From NCBI GenBank assembly GCA_027489475.1, contig JAIXZQ010000282.1:1-9771 (forward strand): a stretch of DNA of 9,771 nucleotides, in the 5' to 3' direction. Numbering within the stretch: position 1 is the stretch's first letter; the number at the start of each line of letters is the position of its first letter. The notes below the pieces were generated by a model that searched no databases, was not told the DNA's origin, and saw only the letters and a list, made by a program, of their open reading frames with translations. This stretch comes from Methylophilus sp. (lineage in GTDB: Bacteria; Pseudomonadota; Gammaproteobacteria; Burkholderiales; Methylophilaceae). Below are positions 6,706-9,771 of this stretch, in pieces. Made by a program: the position numbers and the translations under genes.

Positions 6706-7536
6706 CTAGTCCGGCACGCCCACCAGATGTTTCACGCGGGCAACGTCTACGCGAAGCAGTTGTGCGATGTCTTTATAGTCATCGGGCAAAGCAGCGTTAT
6801 CCCAGCCATCGGCCGAATGGCGCGCAAGGTTTACGGCTAATTGCACATTGCGCACCCGCGGTAAATGCGCACGCTCTTCATCCATTAAGTCTGTGAGCAA
6901 CGAGGGCAAATTAAACAGCCTGACCAGCTCGGCTTGCAGCGCAATGATACGGAAACCCAACACTTCTTGTTGCACCACCCGGCTACGCAGGGTTTTATCT
7001 GCTTCTTGTCGGCGCGTGATTTCTGTCATGGCTTCGGGATGAAAACACCACAGCATCATTTCGGCAAAATCGTATAACGAGGCCGCCACCCGCACCTCTT
7101 CGGCATGCAAATCCATCAGACTCGAGGCAAACTCAGCTGCAAAATATCCCGCGCGGTGGGCACGTATCATCAGCTTCAGCAAATCGATTAACGCGGGAAG
7201 ATGCTCCTGCAATACCTCTTCAACATGCGGCACGGTGGGAATCTGTGCAAAAAAAGTGCCAGAGCCCATCATGATGATGGCCTGTTCGACCTGCACCAAA
7301 TCTTGCAGTTGGTGACGGCTGCGATGATTATTGGCGTAAGACAACACTTTCACCATCATCAGCGGGTCGTTAATCACCACCCGGCTAATATCTCGCGCAC
7401 CCACATCGTCCTGACGCGCCTGCAAATCAGCCAGTTCGCGCGCAGTTTGCCGCAAGACGGGAATCTCAGCTTGTTTAAAATACGACACCCAGGTCTCAAG
7501 TGACTTTTGACTGCGTGCTTCGGTGAGGGTCACCAT
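6706..7536 (-). CDS. Stand-alone HDOD-domain signalling protein
   Basis: The 276-residue protein is mostly an HDOD domain, the non-hydrolytic relative of HD phosphohydrolases found in bacterial signal transduction. Visible family features are IPVLRQTARELADL (25-38), DISRVVINDPLMMVKVLSYANN (49-70), the helix with IIMMGSGTFF, and RAHRAGYFAAEFASS followed by DLHAEEVRVAASLYDFAEMML. The HD metal-binding residues are not present, so a regulatory or scaffold role is expected; the exact output is unknown. No receiver, GGDEF or EAL domain is attached. The C-terminal part (about 215-276, with HSADGWDNAALPDDYKDIAQLL) is a helical tail seen in similar standalone proteins. ATG 7536 has AAGG immediately upstream (one base) and GGAG ten bases upstream, so the next codon, GTG 7533, is an alternative start. 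The gene is divergent from map. Confidence 0.82.
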   Translation of the reverse strand: MVTLTEARSQKSLETWVSYFKQAEIPVLRQTARELADLQARQDDVGARDISRVVINDPLMMVKVLSYANNHRSRHQLQDLVQVEQAIIMMGSGTFFAQIPTVPHVEEVLQEHLPALIDLLKLMIRAHRAGYFAAEFASSLMDLHAEEVRVAASLYDFAEMMLWCFHPEAMTEITRRQEADKTLRSRVVQQEVLGFRIIALQAELVRLFNLPSLLTDLMDEERAHLPRVRNVQLAVNLARHSADGWDNAALPDDYKDIAQLLRVDVARVKHLVGVPD

Positions 7537-7578
7537 ACCTTATGGTCTCCAAGGCGATTCATACTGTGTTAGTTTAAA

Positions 7579-7614
7579 ACAAGGCGAACTGGCTTAATGC
7601 CAAGAGCACCTTGT
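7579..7614. repeat. Interrupted dyad in the HDOD-map divergent spacer
   Basis: Outer arms ACAAGG (7579-7584) and CCTTGT (7609-7614) and inner arms TGGC (7590-7593) and GCCA (7599-7602) share nearly the same centre, with TTAAT in the middle. On the minus strand the inner arm belongs to TTGGCA (7603-7598), a reasonable -35 element for the HDOD gene, although its -10 partner is poor. The symmetry could be an operator or chance; no T-tract makes it a terminator. Confidence 0.3.
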
Positions 7615-7675
7615 GGTTTGCAAGTTAATTTCTTTTATGACTCAACCTATTAACGGACAGACTTCACGATTTCTT

Positions 7676-7707
7676 TAGGCAAGAGAGCGAAAAGCCTATG
7701 TTAGAAT
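7676..7707 (+). promoter_or_regulatory. Extended -10 promoter of map-glnD with an adjacent inverted repeat
   Basis: TGTTAGAAT at 7699-7707 matches an extended -10 element (TG, one base, then TAGAAT with one mismatch), predicting transcription from about 7714 and a leader near 56 bases. No -35 hexamer is recognisable. In its place sits an inverted repeat, TAGGC (7676-7680) and GCCTA (7694-7698) across 13 bases, which could bind a regulator. Extended -10 promoters often work without a -35 box, so the two observations agree. Use in vivo is inferred. Confidence 0.45.
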
Positions 7708-7769
7708 GACTTTTTTGATTGAAATTCCCTTTGTTGTTGGCAACGCAACAGAGCGACCCCTGCATCCAT

Positions 7770-8564
7770 ATGGCCATTATTCTGCACACCCCTGAAGAGA
7801 TTGAAAAAATGCGCATCGCTGGCCGACTGGCCTCTGAGGTGCTGGATTACATCACCCCCTTTGTGGTGGATGGCGTCACCACGAATCGACTAGATCAGCT
7901 GTGTCACGACTATATTGTCAACGTACAGCAGGCGATTCCGGCGCCACTCAATTACGCGCCAGATGGCCATACGCCTTACCCCAAATCTATTTGCACCTCA
8001 ATTAACCAGCAAATCTGTCATGGCGTTCCCAGTGAAAAAGCCCTTAAAAACGGCGATATCGTCAATATCGACATCACCGTTATCAAAGACGGCTATCACG
8101 GCGACACCTCGCGCATGTTTTGCGTAGGGTCGGTGACGCCGCAAGCACAACGCCTGTGTGACCTGACTTATCAAGCCATGTGGCGTGGCATTGCGCAAGT
8201 TAAGCCGGGTAATACGCTGGGCGATGTTGGCTATGCGATTCAGTCGTTTGCCGAAAAAAATGGCTACAGCATCGTGCGTGAATTTTGTGGGCATGGCATA
8301 GGCAAAAAATTTCACTGCGAGCCCCAAGTATTGCACTACGGCCGCCCCGGCACTGGCGTCAAGTTGCAAGCGGGCATGATATTCACCATAGAACCCATGA
8401 TTAACGCGGGTCGCCGCGATATCAAATTTATGCCAGATGGCTGGACGGTGGTGACCAAAGACCGCAGCCTGTCAGCGCAGTGGGAACACACTGTGTTGGT
8501 CACTGAAGAAGGCTTTGAAATCATGACCGTTTCGGCTGGCACCCCTCCCCGTCCCGCCCTATAG
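7770..8564 (+). CDS. map: Type I methionine aminopeptidase
   Basis: The 264-residue metalloenzyme removes the initiator methionine from nascent proteins when the second residue is small, and is normally essential. The pita-bread fold is recognisable throughout. The five metal ligands are D101, D112 (NIDITVIKDGYHGDTS), H175 (FCGHGIGKKFH), E208 (IFTIEPMI) and E239 (QWEHTVLV). H84 in ICHGVP is the active-site histidine equivalent to E. coli H79. Length equals that of E. coli Map, and the start MAIILHTPEEIEKM is typical. ATG 7770 is preferred although no clear ribosome binding site precedes it; the frame is open back to a TTG at 7719 whose extra 17 residues do not look conserved. The C-terminal end (PPRPAL) is a short family-variable tail. 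glnD begins 11 bases after the stop, so the two are likely one operon. Confidence 0.96.
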   Translation: MAIILHTPEEIEKMRIAGRLASEVLDYITPFVVDGVTTNRLDQLCHDYIVNVQQAIPAPLNYAPDGHTPYPKSICTSINQQICHGVPSEKALKNGDIVNIDITVIKDGYHGDTSRMFCVGSVTPQAQRLCDLTYQAMWRGIAQVKPGNTLGDVGYAIQSFAEKNGYSIVREFCGHGIGKKFHCEPQVLHYGRPGTGVKLQAGMIFTIEPMINAGRRDIKFMPDGWTVVTKDRSLSAQWEHTVLVTEEGFEIMTVSAGTPPRPAL

Positions 8565-8575
8565 AGCGTTGCCGT

Positions 8576-9771
8576 ATGACTGTGATCTCCCGCGAGCAAT
8601 TAAAGCAATGGCGAGAGTCGCTGCAACAAACGCGGCAAGACCTGGCCACCGCTTATCTCAACGCCCCCAGCGCACGCCGCTTATTGCAACAACATTGCCG
8701 GGCGCTAGACCAGTTTCTCAAAACCGTGTGGCGCGCCCATGACTTACCCGCCTCCGTCAGCCTGATTGCCGTGGGCGGCTATGGCCGAGGTGAGCTCTAC
8801 CCACATTCGGATATCGACCTCTTGATTTTATTGCCTGAGCAGGCGGCCGCGACCCTGCAAAGCGAAGTCGAGACGGTGATTGGTCACTTGTGGGATATCG
8901 GTCTGCACATAGGCCACAGTGTGCGCAGCCTTTCTGAGTGTTTGGATGAAGCGCGGCAAGATGTCACGGTGATGACCAACCTGCTAGAGGCACGTTGGCT
9001 GATTGGCAATAAAGTGGGCTTTCAATCTTTGCGCCACGCGCTAGACGCGCAACTCGATAGCGCTGTGTTTTTTGCCGACAAGCTGCGCGAGCAACAACTC
9101 CGTCATGCCAAGTTTCATGACACCGCCTATAACCTCGAACCCAATCTCAAAGAAAGTCCGGGCGGCCTGCGCGACCTGCATATGATTTTATGGCTGGCGC
9201 AGAGTCAGGGACTAGGCCGCGACTGGCAAGCCTTGGTCACAGCTGGATTGCTGACGCGGCGTCAAGCCAGCCAAATCCGTCGCCATGAGCGCTTGCTACA
9301 AAATCTGCGTATCCGCTTGCATCTGCTATCAAACCGTCGCGAAGACCGCCTGCTGTTTGATTATCAAAACACCTTGGCCACACAGATGGGCTTGCAAAAC
9401 GCGGCGCAAAAACGCGCCAGTGAACAACTGATGCAAGGTTTTTATCGCAGTGCGCGCGCCATCATCATCGAAAATGAAGTGCTGCTCAAACGCATGCATG
9501 CCCGCATAAAGCCTGCTGACGCCGCGCCCGAACTGTTGGATGACGACTTTAGTTTGTCACAAGGACTGCTGAGCGCCCGTCATGACGACCTGTTTATCCG
9601 CAAACCGGATGCGATTTTGCGCTGCTTTCTGTGGCTGCAACAGTGCCGCGGTATTAGCGGCTTTAGTGCACCGCTGGTACGCGCTTTGCAACAGGCGCAC
9701 ACACACATTAACCGCAGCTTTAGACAACAAGCGGCACATAAGGCCTTGTTTTTGCAAATGTTGCAGGCGCA
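8576..9771 (+). CDS. glnD: PII uridylyltransferase/uridylyl-removing enzyme, N-terminal part
   Basis: The frame is open from ATG 8576 to the right edge, giving the first 398 residues of a protein usually near 860. GlnD senses glutamine: it uridylylates PII (GlnB/GlnK) when glutamine is low and removes the UMP when it is high, setting glutamine synthetase activity and nitrogen gene expression. The nucleotidyltransferase motif VGGYGRGELYPHSDIDLL (66-83) supplies G67-G68 and the metal-binding D79 and D81. NLEPNLKESPGGLRDLH (186-202) is the second family signature. The helical linker follows; the HD uridylyl-removing domain and the two ACT domains lie outside the window. The gene starts 11 bases after map with only a weak upstream purine run (AGAG), so translation may depend on coupling to map. 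The map-glnD order is conserved in many Proteobacteria. Confidence 0.95.
   Translation, partial: MTVISREQLKQWRESLQQTRQDLATAYLNAPSARRLLQQHCRALDQFLKTVWRAHDLPASVSLIAVGGYGRGELYPHSDIDLLILLPEQAAATLQSEVETVIGHLWDIGLHIGHSVRSLSECLDEARQDVTVMTNLLEARWLIGNKVGFQSLRHALDAQLDSAVFFADKLREQQLRHAKFHDTAYNLEPNLKESPGGLRDLHMILWLAQSQGLGRDWQALVTAGLLTRRQASQIRRHERLLQNLRIRLHLLSNRREDRLLFDYQNTLATQMGLQNAAQKRASEQLMQGFYRSARAIIIENEVLLKRMHARIKPADAAPELLDDDFSLSQGLLSARHDDLFIRKPDAILRCFLWLQQCRGISGFSAPLVRALQQAHTHINRSFRQQAAHKALFLQMLQA

Noticed and set aside
7637..7678. Thirteen-codon leader peptide (ATG to TAG) before map
   Set aside because: It has no ribosome binding site and lies upstream of the predicted promoter.
7719..7769. TTG start extending map by 17 residues
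   Set aside because: The start would sit almost on the predicted transcript start, and the extra residues are not like the family; ATG 7770 gives the usual length and N-terminus.
9557..9757. Minus-strand open frame near the right edge
   Set aside because: It overlaps glnD, whose plus-strand frame is open to the edge and carries clear family motifs.
1..9771. Novel defence, mobile or RNA-based system
   Set aside because: No clusters of unknown genes, regularly spaced repeats, integrase or transposase, tRNA-like fold or abrupt compositional island were seen; nearly all coding space is assigned to known families.

Overview
The window is an ordinary-looking stretch of bacterial chromosome carrying mostly housekeeping genes. 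Protein sequences point to a betaproteobacterium. The dCTP deaminase and methionine aminopeptidase are of the betaproteobacterial type, the lysine/arginine-type decarboxylase resembles the LdcA group of Pseudomonas and betaproteobacteria, and map is followed directly by glnD. The moderate GC content would suit a member of the Nitrosomonadales, for example a Methylophilaceae methylotroph, but that narrower placement is inference. I see no rRNA, tRNA, CRISPR array, transposase, phage gene or defence module.

Layout from left to right. Positions 1-103 hold the first 34 codons of a minus-strand gene that leaves the window; it has a strong ribosome binding site and probably encodes an exported or membrane protein. 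An AT-rich spacer of about 370 bp follows and carries a perfect TATAAT box in front of dcd (dCTP deaminase). Next on the same strand is a large PLP-dependent amino acid decarboxylase close to LdcA. It ends at a symmetrical hairpin that can terminate transcription from both sides. A 110-bp spacer with short repeats leads to two minus-strand genes, a membrane-anchored Bcp/PrxQ-type peroxiredoxin and folA (dihydrofolate reductase), whose junction is so tight that the folA ribosome binding site overlaps the upstream stop codon.

Divergent from these is a plus-strand gene for a 631-residue protein with about eight TPR repeats in unbroken 34-residue register and a C-terminal glycosyltransferase-like (GT-B) domain. 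A stand-alone HDOD-domain protein lies on the minus strand. Divergent from it, behind a probable extended -10 promoter, are map (methionine aminopeptidase) and glnD (PII uridylyltransferase), which runs off the right edge.

Functional links are loose. dcd supplies dUTP for dTMP synthesis and folA regenerates the folate used in that step, but they lie in separate transcription units. map-glnD is a conserved pair. No novel system is evident. The points most worth a second look are the membrane-anchored peroxiredoxin coupled to folA, the TPR-glycosyltransferase fusion, the repeat-like spacer after folA, and the dyad elements in the HDOD-map divergent region.
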